From Paraphysoderma sedebokerense (Eukaryota; Blastocladiomycota; Physodermatomycetes; Physodermatales; Physodermataceae), in contig JAHLJZ010000078.1 of assembly GCA_025602915.1 (NCBI GenBank), forward strand, positions 1 to 64,000: a DNA stretch of 64,000 nucleotides, written 5' to 3'. A program made the translations under genes and the position numbers. The notes below the pieces were generated by a model. The model was not told where the DNA came from. It saw only the letters and a list, made by a program, of their open reading frames with translations, and did no database searches. Shown one piece after another: positions 1 through 11,036 of the stretch. The first letter of the stretch is position 1; each line of letters opens with the position of its first letter.

Positions 1-55
1 TTATCACGTCTGTCTAACACACAGACGGTCTCCAGTTCGAATCTGGACGAAGACA
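1..55 (+). tRNA. tRNA-Val (AAC), 3' part, cut by window edge
   Basis: Bases 1-55 are identical to the 3' part of the complete tRNA-Val gene at 8324-8397: the end of the D arm, anticodon stem and loop with AAC, T arm and 3' acceptor strand (CGAAGAC at 48-54, discriminator A at 55). The 5' acceptor strand and the start of the D arm lie left of the window. The downstream flank differs from that of the two complete copies. Confidence 0.9.
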
Positions 56-656
56 CTTTCTCTCTAAAGGTCAACTTTTAGCATGCTTTTCACATAATTT
101 TTTCAGGAAGTTCCAATTCCATCTTCACAAATACAAATATAATGTTTTCCCTTTGGACGTCATTGAAAGGAAGGTTTTGATCATACTCCGCCCGCCCCTT
201 AAATAGAGTAAGGCCGGTTAAGTTTTACTGGATACAATATAGCCACTTTTACATTTTGCATTCGCAATCTTTCCTATTCATACCAGCCTACAATGGCTAC
301 TGTTATCTGTGTACGCTGGATTATGCCAAAGAACACAGCCGCTTCTACTTATGTCGATTTACTTTATATCAGACGTGGAACGGAACTCAACCCATAAACA
401 TCCAGCGCAGATAGATTATGTGCTTACCATTTCAAAGTAATAAAGTCAAAATCAACCCCACTGACATGAACATAGTAGAGATGATATTTGGAAGGAACGC
501 TACAAATCAAGTGTAGGCAGATCGCTTGACTCCAGCATATCCTCGAGCCTTTTTCACCAATTAATTAAAATCCCCTCGCCCGTCTTCAGTTGCCGAACGT
601 ACAAGACTTCGCCGCCTCGGAGTTCTTTTCTTGACAACCGAATCCAGATAAGACGT
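56..656. other. Intergenic, no gene seen
   Basis: This stretch lies between the partial tRNA and the MEAK7-like gene. I see no conserved protein, RNA or repeat in it; its right part must hold the promoter of the gene starting at 657. Confidence 0.5.
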
Positions 657-2850
657 ATGGGTGGAAAACAAACCAAACATAAGACCCCGGACGTTCTGTC
701 CCACTTTTCCGATATCGAGCGGAAGTCTCTTAATGCGATCGTAACCCGACTAAGCCTCACTTCTACAGTCGCAAAAGGATCAGAAAAGGATGCTCACCAG
801 AGTGGGTTCATCGACATCGAGAAGCTGCTGGTAAATTAAGAATCTCTTCTTTTTGTTTTACGATGAATGTCTCTCTTCTATATTTAAGTCTATAACAGAA
901 ATTCTACTGCATCAATGTAGGAATTCTTAGCAATATATCCGACGGACTTCCGTGACATCATCATTTCCTTTTTACTTCATGCTGCTGAAATACATCATCA
1001 GCCCAACAAGACTCAGCATGCAAAAGACAAGGGACACGGCAAAAACCGTTTACATATATTTAAACATCATCGCTCTACGAAATCATTGCAGTCTTTGTCC
1101 CTGTCGCAAGAGGACTTTGTTTATGGTGTCTATCTTATTACGAAAGAACCACTCAACGAATCGTTTCAGTTGATGAATCAGTTGGGATTACTGAATGAAT
1201 TGACGATAGAAAACCTTATTAAAGCTGTGGTCTCTACGAAAAGTGTATTTACCAAGATTACGGCAACTTTGAACCCAAATATGGCGATCAGTGAAACTCC
1301 CGGATTTGCGGTTGAAAATTCTAGTTCGAGTCTTTTAAATAAGAAGGAGCAGGCAGAAAGAGCAAACGGAAGCGCTGAAATTAAGGAATATAAAGAAGAG
1401 AATAGAAGTAGAAGGGGCAGTATCAATGTACCACAAAAAATATCGGTTCCTTCGAAAGCCTACCAAATTTACCCACCTTCGCGACGTTTTGTTGAAGTGA
1501 TGTACGAGTATCCTTATCTTGCTCATGAGGATGAAAATGCGATAACAGCAGATCTTGGATTCTCCTCGGCAACATCATCAAATCAGAAATTACCATTTCA
1601 GTCGCCACTTTCAACCAATTTTTCATCTTTTGAATCCTATCTCAGTCGAAATCATTATCTCACGCATACCCTGACATCCCTCTTCAATCAAACGTTTTTA
1701 CGTCCATATCTTCTCCAATCCTTCCCTCCGTCACTCCTCCAGATCTCGCAAGACCGACAACTCTTATTCTCCTCCCCGTTCATAATGAACGGACCATCCC
1801 GCCTTCTCCGTCCGCCGGACTTGCACTTTATTTCGTACCACCTTCCAGCACCATGTCGACAGCTTTGGACACTTTTGTTTTCTTCATCCCGGGATGGACA
1901 AAGTTGGTCTACTTTTCAATTTAAAGTTCAAGAAACAGGAAGTCTGTTGTTGATTGTGAAAGATAAAGGGGGGAATATTTTCATGGGTTTTGCGAGTGAA
2001 CCTATTGAAGCTGCACCTGGATGGCAAGGCAGCAGCGAATGCTGGGTCGGAATGTTAAGACCGAAAATCAGGATATGGAAATCTTCTGGTGTGAATGACA
2101 ATTACTTGTATTTTAATTCGGGAGCACAAACTCTACCAAACGGTATCGGATGGTGAGTTTCTCTCTTTTTTACCTTGAATCGACTCAAGTCTAACAATCA
2201 TGGCCTGCTGCTTGGTTGTATTGGTTAACCTCTAATTCATAGGGGTGGCCAACAAGACTACCACGCTATTTGGATTTCAAGTGACTTCAGTAGAGGTCAT
2301 AGCAAAGCCCATCCTCGAAATAGTACTTATAATAGGTATTGTTCATCTTAGTTGACGGTCCCATGCTTAGTTAACTCAATCATTTAACTCGGCATTTTCC
2401 TCGCTGCTACATTTCCTTCTCTCTTGTTTTGCTTCAATCAACGAAATAGTCCTCAACTATCCAGTACCGAGTTTTTTGAGATAGACGAAGTGGAATGCTT
2501 TCAAGTCTATCAACCGCCCAAAGATGACGATGACTATTTGGAACCAGACAAAGGAAAAGGTGGAAAGGGAAAGGCGAGCGTGTTAGCAAGAAATACTGAA
2601 TTAACCGGTATGTTTAATGTTGCTGTCTTGGAACCTCATACTTTTTAATTCATGCTTTTCTGTCATCCCTATGATCCGTCTCCGTATTATCCCATCTCGA
2701 TATTTCATCCAAACCCATGTTGAATGCTGCGCGGAAGATTTTCTCGAACTTGCCGGCCGAACGATGTACACCAAAGAACTAGGTATCACGGCTGCCACCT
2801 CTGAGTTAGAATCAAATGTTTTTGCGTTTGATGAAGATGATGAGGAATGA
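657..2850 (+). CDS. TLDc-domain protein, MEAK7/Rtc5 family
   Basis: Likely exons are 657-830, 921-2152, 2243-2335, 2450-2607 and 2738-2850, giving about 589 aa. The protein starts MGGKQTK, so Gly2 is a likely N-myristoylation site as in animal MEAK7. An EF-hand-like N-terminal region (around residues 10-160) is followed by a low-complexity S/E-rich linker and a TLDc domain that fills the C-terminal third. Recognisable TLDc stretches are LWTLLFSSSRDGQSW, NIFMGFASEP, SGVNDNYLYFNSG, TLPNGIGWGGQQDYHAIW and TYNSPQLSS. MEAK7 is a lysosomal mTOR-linked protein and yeast Rtc5 acts on V-ATPase assembly, so a vacuolar surface role is plausible by family. The last intron (2608-2737) has a weak pyrimidine tract, so the C-terminal exon is the least certain. 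Confidence 0.85.
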
Positions 2851-3367
2851 ATATATTCGATTGCATTTGATCAAAAGCACTTGAAATTCTTTCCTTACAT
2901 TCTCGTTATGTAATTTTTCAGAATTGGCGATAATGCTAATATTGCATCAGCCAAAATTGATTCGCATCTATGAGGAATGGTAATATTTGCAATATGTGCT
3001 TTCTAGCAATATTTTTGCTGTATTGGGTTTTTTGCATGCTACAAAATCAGCTGGTCTCATGTAAAATATTGTCAATTGTTTTGCGAATGCGAATACCTAA
3101 CCTTTGTAGCATATAATCTATAATCAAATAAACTGTATCCGACTTATAGCCCTTAACCTCGAATTCACTGAATTCATTTATATACACAATGCAATATACA
3201 TGTATAGTGACAAAGACTGGATAGATAATCTAGGATATTGGAAGATATTCGGATAACAATATGAGATAAAATATAAATAGATAGAAATTTTCGCATTCAC
3301 GTCGACACCTGCGATGCACCAAAATAACCCTTTTTTTAGATAGTTTAAAACTTTCTGATCTTCGGAA

Positions 3368-4952
3368 TTAAGCCCATTTCCCAATAAGGCTCATTACACC
3401 AGCCCCAATGTATAGAGCGATAAACTGATATACTTTTTGTCGTTTTGGCAGTTTCATGAATTGCCGGGATAAAAGATCTTGTGCAATAATGTTGACAAGG
3501 GCGGAGTACAGCTGTTTGAGAGCATTTTCGACAACACAGAAATGAGGTCAGTGACACAATTTGAAAGGTAGACAACCAAGAGAGGGGAAAGATTCTTAAA
3601 ATTAGCGACAACAGGGGAAATGACGTACCAATATTCCTGCACCTGCGCTGTGGAAGATTCCACTTACAACCATCGCTTCGGGCCCATTCGGATTAAACCT
3701 GTTCGCCACGGCTACACCAATAGCAATACCAAGTGGGGTCGAAAACGAATAAATCAGCACCATCCAAATTGACTTCGTATAATTGAATCCTGTGTCTGCT
3801 ATCATTGCGCCTAACGCAAAACCTTCAAAAAATTGATGAAATGCAATCGCTATAAGAAGTGGAACAAAGTCTGTTGTTGTAATACCGAGGGCGAGACCGA
3901 TGATAACTGAATGAGAGGCTGTGGAAAACGCAAGTTGTCAATGATGATTTTTGGAGGGTTTTCAAATTAACTTTTCCATAACGCACCAATACCAAATTCT
4001 AACATCCAAACTGATATCCTTTTACCGACGGATTTTGCGTCATTTTCCTCTTCATCTTCATCCCTAGGCACTACATGCCCACCATGGGAATGATGGTTGC
4101 AACCGCCAACCAATCCTTGCAAACTACCATCCTCCTTCCTATCCTCTTTGGTTTTTCCTTTCTCGTTAAACACTTTGATATCCTCTTCCCCAGGAAGTCC
4201 TTCGCCGGCGATATGACCTTTCTCAACGCTTTCTGTTGTTGTCACTTGATTTTCATTTTTGAGCTTTTGAGCCTGAGAAACCTCGTTGTCATATTTCTTT
4301 TGTAGTGCGTAGAATTCCGTTAAGTGCATCATCAGTGCGGTTGTTAGGGCAATCAGACCAGGGAAAGATTGGTAATCCTGAAAAACTTGAGGAGCACATG
4401 ACGAAGTAAGACCAGCGAAAGCAGGAAATAGAAGATGAACAAAGCCTAAGTGAGGAGGAAGAAAAATGGTTAAATACTTCAACCAAAATACACTCCTCGA
4501 AGGCGGTACGAAATTAAGAGCTGTTCACAAGACAACGGAATATGTACCAGTTGCAATCACAATACCGGACCCGAATGCTTTGCAAATTAAAATAGCAGAA
4601 TGTTTGACTCCCCATCTATATCGTCGTATTAACACTGGTATTATAGCTCCAATCAACGACACAACCAAAATAATGAAAATGGCCCCGATATGGAGAGGAG
4701 TATCGTAATAACCCAAACTATAATTTCCGCATTCTACATACATTGTAATTAAACAGACGTTAATTAACATAATTATCCCATTCTGCAACACAAAAAATTA
4801 CCAGTTTGAAAAACAGTAGCGTTAGAATTTGAATTGTCCATTACATTAACGTCATGGTTATGTCCGACATGTGCATCAGCGGACTTCGCAGTGAGCAGAA
4901 GGGGAAGCCCGACCGACAATATCAGACTATTTGCCATCGTCGGTTTTACCAT
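3368..4952 (-). CDS. ZIP-family zinc/iron transporter
   Basis: Exons on the minus strand are 4952-4802, 4733-4548, 4445-3987, 3918-3629 and 3511-3368, giving about 409 aa. The N-terminus looks like a signal peptide followed by a His-containing lumenal segment (HVGHNHD). Membrane helices I-III carry PLHIGAIF, AFGSGIVIATGFVHLLFPAF; the long cytosolic loop is charged and ends with a metal-binding His cluster (CNHHSHGGH). Helices IV and V hold the pore residues in ASHSVIIGLALG and HQFFEGFALGA, and the C-terminus ends SLIGKWA as in fungal Zrt proteins. By family it imports Zn2+ (possibly Fe2+) across the plasma membrane or from the vacuole. It is convergent with the TLDc gene. No zinc-response element was found in the upstream spacer. 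Confidence 0.92.
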
Positions 4953-6534
4953 GTAGAGTGTAAGTCTGGTTGGGAGGATGGGGTCACTCAGAAGACCTAA
5001 ATAGAAGGCTGACTTGCTTCACCACAATAATAGGAGTCGCAAGAGACAATAATGTCGTTCAATTGCACGAATAAAATATGCCTAGGAAAATAGATCCATA
5101 ACGACTGTGAAACTGATAATTTTATTCAAAAAAACAGTCTTTCGAAATTTATAAAGATTCATGACGAGGTCGGTCGGTTGAAAGAAATAAATAAATGCAA
5201 ACTTGATGTAGTTGAATGTGTGCTATTTGTGTGGTCTGAGGTTAATAGCCACACAAGAGCAGAAGACTTTACCTTTGAATTCCTTTACTTGCACAACATA
5301 CAGATTTCAAATTTGGGTTTAGTGTCATTCAATGCAATGGCTTTTGTTTGGTTAAGGTTAGTATCTCTAAATTGGAGTTGTCCATCCCGATTGCCCATGT
5401 ATAGTCGCGACCATTTATGACTGACACCTTTGCCCATCCCTTTTCGATCTATTCTACATATGAAAGGTATTTCACAGTAATTTAACGTTGTGGAGTAGAA
5501 TTGACTAGATTATTCTTCTTCATTGTTAGCCCTTTCAACCAGGCGTGTTAATGCATAGCAAGTATGTATGTTGGACTGCGAGTTGCAACTTACGTGAGGG
5601 GAATACAATTCGGAATCAATAACCACGAGATTTGTCAAAAGATTTATGCGTCAAAATTTTTCAAGCAACCCGATAGCCACTTAGTCTTCTATGTTCACTT
5701 CCGACATCGACAATTCTCCATGGAAGAGAGCTTAGAGTACTACAGGGTACGAAAGTTTTCTTTTCGATTCCGGGATTTCATATATAAAGAGTTTTAATGA
5801 AAATTGTCCCTGGTTCCACTGCATTATTATATAGGAAAAATCAAAAAATTGAGTGCAGGTTCTGTTGGTTCTGTTACTTTACTAACGAGGAGCGAGCGGA
5901 TCAATGGCTCCGCGGCCTGGGATCAAAGCTACGTATATGCATAGTCATGAATGGTCACTACCATTTTGAATCTAACTGGGTAGGTCTGACGGTCTGACTT
6001 TAAGCTTCGGTAGTGGAACCCAAAGAGAATTAACAAGGTTAGCATGATGTGGCTCTGTGGCAGAGGTGGCTTGAGGCCTGCGGTGGGCATCCTTTTGGAA
6101 GTCATTCCGTATCATCGCAATGAGTCTTTCGGATAAAGAGCAAAGATAATCGTGTGAAGGATATGCATTCTCCCATGATACAAATGAGCCTCTGATTGCC
6201 CTCTCCATCCCCAGCACAAACCAACTCTCCTCTGCGTCGACAAAGGAACCACTGAATGCACACCTTCATGATTGGGGCCTCACTTAATCACCGTGGCTAT
6301 TTTTGGAAGCATCCGATTGTCTCGGGCCAACAATTCCCTCGCCCCGGCATCCTCATTAACTCCTGTCATTCACTAAAAATATCTCTCTTGTCCCACCTTG
6401 ATTAAGAACACCCATTGCTTCTGTTATCGCACAAACATATCTCTCGATAATATCGCCGCCGGTTCGTCCTCGCACTTATTGAATCACAACCCCGCCATAT
6501 TTTCTTGGGGACCACAGCTTTAAGAGACCACAGC
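4953..6534. other. Intergenic between divergent ZIP and phosphatase genes
   Basis: About 1.6 kb. Open frames here are short, lack homology I recognise and are not supported by splice signals. The stretch must hold both divergent promoters; a pyrimidine-rich segment runs just upstream of 6535. Confidence 0.5.
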
Positions 6535-7989
6535 ATGACGTTTGCCTTGTCTGAGCCTTCGTCTAGAGCATCCGGCCCTAGAAGGAGAGTGAACAGCCGA
6601 AATCTCACCCTTGTTCTGCCTACTTCATCTTCCTCCACCCGCAGTCCAACCCAAGTGAAGTCTACGCTATCTGCTATCCCGCAGTCTCCAAGAAGCCTAT
6701 CCAATAGTGACAAATCTCGTTACTCTCCTAGCCGGCCTTCATTTCTCAGTGCAACATCTCCAACGAAAATCTCTCCAGCTCGACTGTCACCGTCTTCAAT
6801 ATCTCCTGAACTTGAGCCCAACCATGCAACTGAGGCATTTCAATCTCCGTTGTCCCATCTTTCTTCGACTTCTACATCTCCAAAGTCAAATGCTGCTGCT
6901 TCCGAACCCATTGAAATTATTCCTAATCTCTTTCTCGGTTCAGAACATCATGCTGGCAACTTGTCTGTCCTTCAGAAATTGGGAATTAAGTATGTAATGA
7001 ATTGCGCTTGCGAAGTTGAAAATCCCTTTCAACCGTACATGGTCCCAGTATCATCATTTGAACATGGAAATTCCGCACCCGTGACGCCCACTGGTTGGTC
7101 GCATGGAGTAGGTATGGAATTAAACGGATTCGAGTCGAAGCGTGGGAAGGAAAATAACGAAATGGAAAGACCCCAAGAAGATGGAATGTATGGAATGGAT
7201 ATTGAAGACAAATTTCGGGACGAAAAATTGGACATTCAGAGTTGGATTAGAGATGATGGGATGGACAATTCAATGGCTGATATCACTTCTGCGTTTCCCA
7301 CCGCACTATCTACATCTGATGATCAGTTGAACAGTAGCTTACAACCTAGTGAAATATCGACGACTAATCAACTAACCGCATCACCTGTACCGATGTCGCC
7401 TTCAAAAGACTTGACTACTCATATTCATTCACCGAAACAACGATTCCGATCATCATCCTTTTCTCATTCAAAACTCCTTCTGAAATCTTCACCAACTACA
7501 TCTCGCCAAAATTCTCCCATTTCGCCCGTTCAGCTTCCGTCACCCCCGGTTCTTCCGAACACAACTCCTCAATCACCCTCCACCTCAACGTCATCCAATG
7601 CTAATCCTCTGTCCCCGTCTCATGCGACAAAATCCCAGATTCCGAAGCAATACCTCCATCTTCGGCTTCCTCATCATACTACTTCTCTGACATCTTACCT
7701 CCCGCTGGCGGCAACGTTTATCTCCAATTCTTTACAATCAGAACAACCAATACTTGTTCACTGTCAGTTAGGCGTATCAAGATCGGCATCAATAGTGATC
7801 GGGTATATCATGAAGACTAGAAACCTCGGGTTCCATGAAGCCTACGATTATGTGAAAAGCAAAAGCAACAAAGTTTGTCCAAATTTAGGACTCGTAGGAC
7901 AACTCGTTGAATGGGAAAACGAATTGAAAAGAGGTGAAATGGGAAGAAGAAAAAGTACTGGGAGTGTTAAAAGCATGAAAGAATACTGA
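6535..7989 (+). CDS. Dual-specificity protein phosphatase
   Basis: Single exon of 484 aa. The chosen start is ATG 6535 (MTFALSEPSS); the frame is open a little further upstream but without ATG. An S/P-rich N-terminus contains SRNLTLVLPTSSSS, a motif seen in fungal MAP-kinase phosphatases such as Msg5. The phosphatase domain opens with IIPNLFLGSEHHAGN and KYVMNCACEVENPF, then is interrupted by about 200 residues of low-complexity S/T/P-rich sequence before LHLRLPHHTT. The active site is HCQLGVSRSAS (His409, Cys410, Arg in the HCxxGxSR loop), followed by the usual helix and NLGLVGQLVEWE. All catalytic residues are present. By family it dephosphorylates Tyr and Thr of MAP kinases. Confidence 0.92.
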   Translation: MTFALSEPSSRASGPRRRVNSRNLTLVLPTSSSSTRSPTQVKSTLSAIPQSPRSLSNSDKSRYSPSRPSFLSATSPTKISPARLSPSSISPELEPNHATEAFQSPLSHLSSTSTSPKSNAAASEPIEIIPNLFLGSEHHAGNLSVLQKLGIKYVMNCACEVENPFQPYMVPVSSFEHGNSAPVTPTGWSHGVGMELNGFESKRGKENNEMERPQEDGMYGMDIEDKFRDEKLDIQSWIRDDGMDNSMADITSAFPTALSTSDDQLNSSLQPSEISTTNQLTASPVPMSPSKDLTTHIHSPKQRFRSSSFSHSKLLLKSSPTTSRQNSPISPVQLPSPPVLPNTTPQSPSTSTSSNANPLSPSHATKSQIPKQYLHLRLPHHTTSLTSYLPLAATFISNSLQSEQPILVHCQLGVSRSASIVIGYIMKTRNLGFHEAYDYVKSKSNKVCPNLGLVGQLVEWENELKRGEMGRRKSTGSVKSMKEY

Positions 7990-8323
7990 TAACCGATTAG
8001 TACAAGTATCCGTATGAAATAATCGTAATTGTAATTCGTAGCCAAGGATTAGTGCATTGTATTTGTATTGTTTCCGATTGTATACTGTTGACGACCTCGA
8101 CTTACTTAAATTATTTTGCAAATATTATGTACCATAGTTACCTTCGGAATATATAGATTGTTAATTTTACATTTGAAATCTCGCTCATTGCATTTGAACT
8201 CATCTGTTTTTATAGGATGCGCAAACCTATACGAGATCCGTCATAGTTAGGAAATTAGACGAATGCATTTCACCTATTTAATTTGGAATATAATATATTG
8301 TTTTAGCGCGAATACTACTAGTT

Positions 8324-8397
8324 GTCTTCGTGGTGTAGTCGGTTATCACGTCTGTCTAACACACAGACGGTCTCCAGTTCGAATCTGGACGAAGACA
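8324..8397 (+). tRNA. tRNA-Val (AAC)
   Basis: The 74-nt gene folds as a full cloverleaf: acceptor GTCTTCG/CGAAGAC, anticodon stem TCTGT/ACAGA with loop CTAACAC (anticodon AAC), T stem TCCAG/CTGGA with TTCGAAT loop, discriminator A. There is no intron and CCA is not encoded. A TTTT run begins two bases after the end and fits a Pol III terminator. Confidence 0.95.
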
Positions 8398-8984
8398 TTT
8401 TGCTTATTTTTGCGAAACCCATCAATCTCTCATACTACTTAGATGCTTCTTTACAATATTTAATTGTCCTTCGAATTTTCTTCTACCTTATGAGACACTC
8501 TCTCTGGACAACGTTCAGGTTTCCATAAGCGTTCACCTTATTAATAATCTATTGCTGATTTTGCCTTTTCTAACTGGAAGTGACCACATATTAGACTAAT
8601 TACTCATCAATCGACCATTGCTAGGTGTTTTAACTCTATATAATGGGATCGCTTCATGGACCGCGGTTATTTTGCAGAACAACCTCCGTCCGATCAAAGG
8701 GCGACCCTTTAACGGCATCGATTTTTTAAAATTGTAAAAACAAGGACATGTATGATAACGCTAATTATAGAATTGATATGTATGGGCAGTTTAAAAAATA
8801 TTTTCACAATATCCGTCATTGAAGATAATCAAATGTCGCCTAATCATAATGGTTCGATGCGAAGTGCCCATTCTGTAAAAAATACCCTCAAAGTAATGTG
8901 CAAAGCCCTGCATGAAAATCATATGTCACGGGATAGACAAAAGGAGTTTCGCTGAAGCGACAAATACTGCTGAGATTGGCAAAA

Positions 8985-9058
8985 TGTCTTCGTCCAGATT
9001 CGAACTGGAGACCGTCTGTGTGTTAGACAGACGTGATAACCGACTACACCACGAAGAC
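8985..9058 (-). tRNA. tRNA-Val (AAC), inverted copy
   Basis: Reverse complement of the gene at 8324-8397, identical over all 74 nt. The 5' flank (CTAGTT) and the 3' flank (TTTTGC after the end) also match the other copy for a few bases, so the duplicated unit was slightly longer than the tRNA itself. The two copies form an inverted pair about 590 bp apart. Confidence 0.95.
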
Positions 9059-9278
9059 AACTAGGAGACTAGAAGGATTGTTTATATATTACATTAATTT
9101 CATTTTAAATGATGGAAAATTCACTGGTGCTGCGTTATTTCGAGGTTGGGACGTTGAATTTGCAACTTTAAGTGAGCCAACTCAGGGTTTAATTATTAAC
9201 GAGAATGCGATTGAGGCGCGGGGATGTTCGTTCATACCTTCAAGCAGAAAAAACGGCAGTCACTGCCATTGAATATAT

Positions 9279-10490
9279 TCAATCAAGCATATAAATCCTG
9301 CTGCCGACATCCGCTACTACCCAATCAATGCCTTTCAATATATTCCTCGCAAACTGATCAAGATCCTTAGGTACTTTTAATGTTTCCAATCCACTACTAC
9401 TTTCTTTATCTATCTTGCCCAATGTCACGGTTTTGTTTTCAGTTTCTATATCAATCTGGTTCTCTTTACTATGCTCATGATTTTGATGTTCGTTTATAGG
9501 CGGATTGGTACTAGTGGCTGATTTGGACGGAGAAAGGGAAGATGAGGAAGAAGTTATCTGGTGGACTGCTGAAACTGGTTGGATAGACCAATGATGTGTA
9601 TGGATCGAGTCTAGGTCCAGTATCTGGCAACGAAGACAATAGTTAACGTACTGTACAGGAAGTTGTTACACGAATTGCTTCATATATTGTACTATAATGC
9701 AAGTGGAAGGTGAGAATGCGAGATTACAATTGAGGAACTTACCATCCGTATTTCATGTGCTGAAAGCGCAGCCGGTAGATCTTGTTTGTTTGCGAAGACT
9801 AACAATGTTGCGCCAGCAAGTCTCTGCGAATAAAGGTTAGTATTCGAATATCAAACCCACGATAGATGAACAATCAGTTTAATGTGCCAACTAGTCGAAA
9901 TTGAAGTTCAAAAAGATAATGACCAAGAGAAAACCGGGATCAATCAGAACTTACCTCTTCCTTCAGCAGACTTTTCAATTCAGCTGCACAATCTTTTAAC
10001 CTCATTCGATCAGCGCTATCAACGACCCATATCAGGGCATCGGTTGATTCAAAATAATTTCGCCAGTAGGATCGAATTGATTTCTGGCCTCCTATATCCC
10101 ATATATTGAGCTTGTACCTGGAGTTTTAAAGAATGTTTAAAGAACATTTGTTTAATACGTTCGAGATAGAGCTTATGCTTATCCGAATAGGTCAACGGCC
10201 ATATTTGCTTACCCGTTGTGTTCGAGAGTTTTTATGTTGAAACCTAAGGTCGGCGATACTGTATTTACATCCTCTCCATTAATCCTTTTCAAAATCGTCG
10301 TTTTTCCTGCATTGTCTAAACCTCTTCAGTGGTTTGAAAATATGAGTTATATTTTGAGGCTGTCGAAGGCGGGCTAGAAGGAGTCTTGAGGACAGATGAT
10401 CCTAAAAACCTGTGCGGATACGTACAACATGAGAATTCGCATCTCTTTCTCTTTCTGCCGTAGTTTCTTCAAGATTGTGAGTAGGCCCAT
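9279..10490 (-). CDS. ARL2: ARL2-type small GTPase with C-terminal insertion
   Basis: Exons 10490-10426, 10323-10213, 10117-9955, 9823-9743 and 9623-9279 give 254 aa. The G motifs are all present: GLDNAGKTT (G1), switch I with [23 protein letters not shown] (G3), FANKQDL (G4) and SAV (G5). The [20 protein letters not shown] stretch and MGLLTILKK start are diagnostic of ARL2 rather than ARF. ARL2 works with cofactor D in tubulin folding and with mitochondria. Human ARL2 is 184 aa; here about 65 residues rich in S, N, K and E are inserted between SAV and [15 protein letters not shown], i.e. before the last helix. The insertion is in frame and uninterrupted within the last exon. Confidence 0.93.
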
Positions 10491-11036
10491 AACTCTTAGA
10501 TTGAATACACAGTTTAGCGAGTGTGCGAGCAAGACAAGCTGGATCGAGGATACTGATGGATTGGAGTGCGGCCGAGGAGACAGGGTGATGATCCGCTATG
10601 ATTTATGGCGAGAATTCAAAAGTGGAGCGAGCACGATTGACACAATATCGTCTTTTAATTCGATACACATTGCGTTCTTAAATCTGTTGCATGATCAGAG
10701 AATACATCTTTACCCTAAGAGGATCCATTGTACTTTGGGAATACATCGGGTTATTACTAAAATATCTAGCATTATTACTCGCGATTGCTCGCTACATGTG
10801 GGAGATGTTAATCATTTCAATATTTGTCAATACAGTACTATTCCAGTTGAGTTGGCCTTCTTTATCACACAAAGGCTGCATTAATAGATGTGTGCATTCT
10901 GAAAGTGGATTGTGTTGACAAAAGAAAACGCGAATTTCGATGCATTCCCACTTCCCTCCGGATCAGTTCCTCGTCTTCAACTCTTCCCTACACAGCAAAT
11001 GAATGCTATCTGACAATCTCATCTTGACTATCCAAC
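10491..11036. other. Divergent promoter region between ARL2 and TACC genes
   Basis: About 545 bp with no coding sequence that I can support. A long open frame on the plus strand (10396-10884) is antisense to the first ARL2 exon and shows no family resemblance. Confidence 0.5.

Noticed and set aside
4734-4801. A 19-nt intron in the ZIP gene
   Set aside because: Too short to splice; a 68-nt intron ending at 4734 keeps frame and yields the expected ECGNYSLGYYDTPLHIG sequence.
4953-5420. ACCTTTGAAT near 5270 as a zinc-response element for the ZIP gene
   Set aside because: It matches only half of the palindromic Zap1 site and lies at a position where such a short match is expected by chance.
10396-10884. 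162-codon open frame on the plus strand
   Set aside because: It runs antisense to the first ARL2 exon and into the divergent promoter; the composition does not look like protein and no family is recognised.
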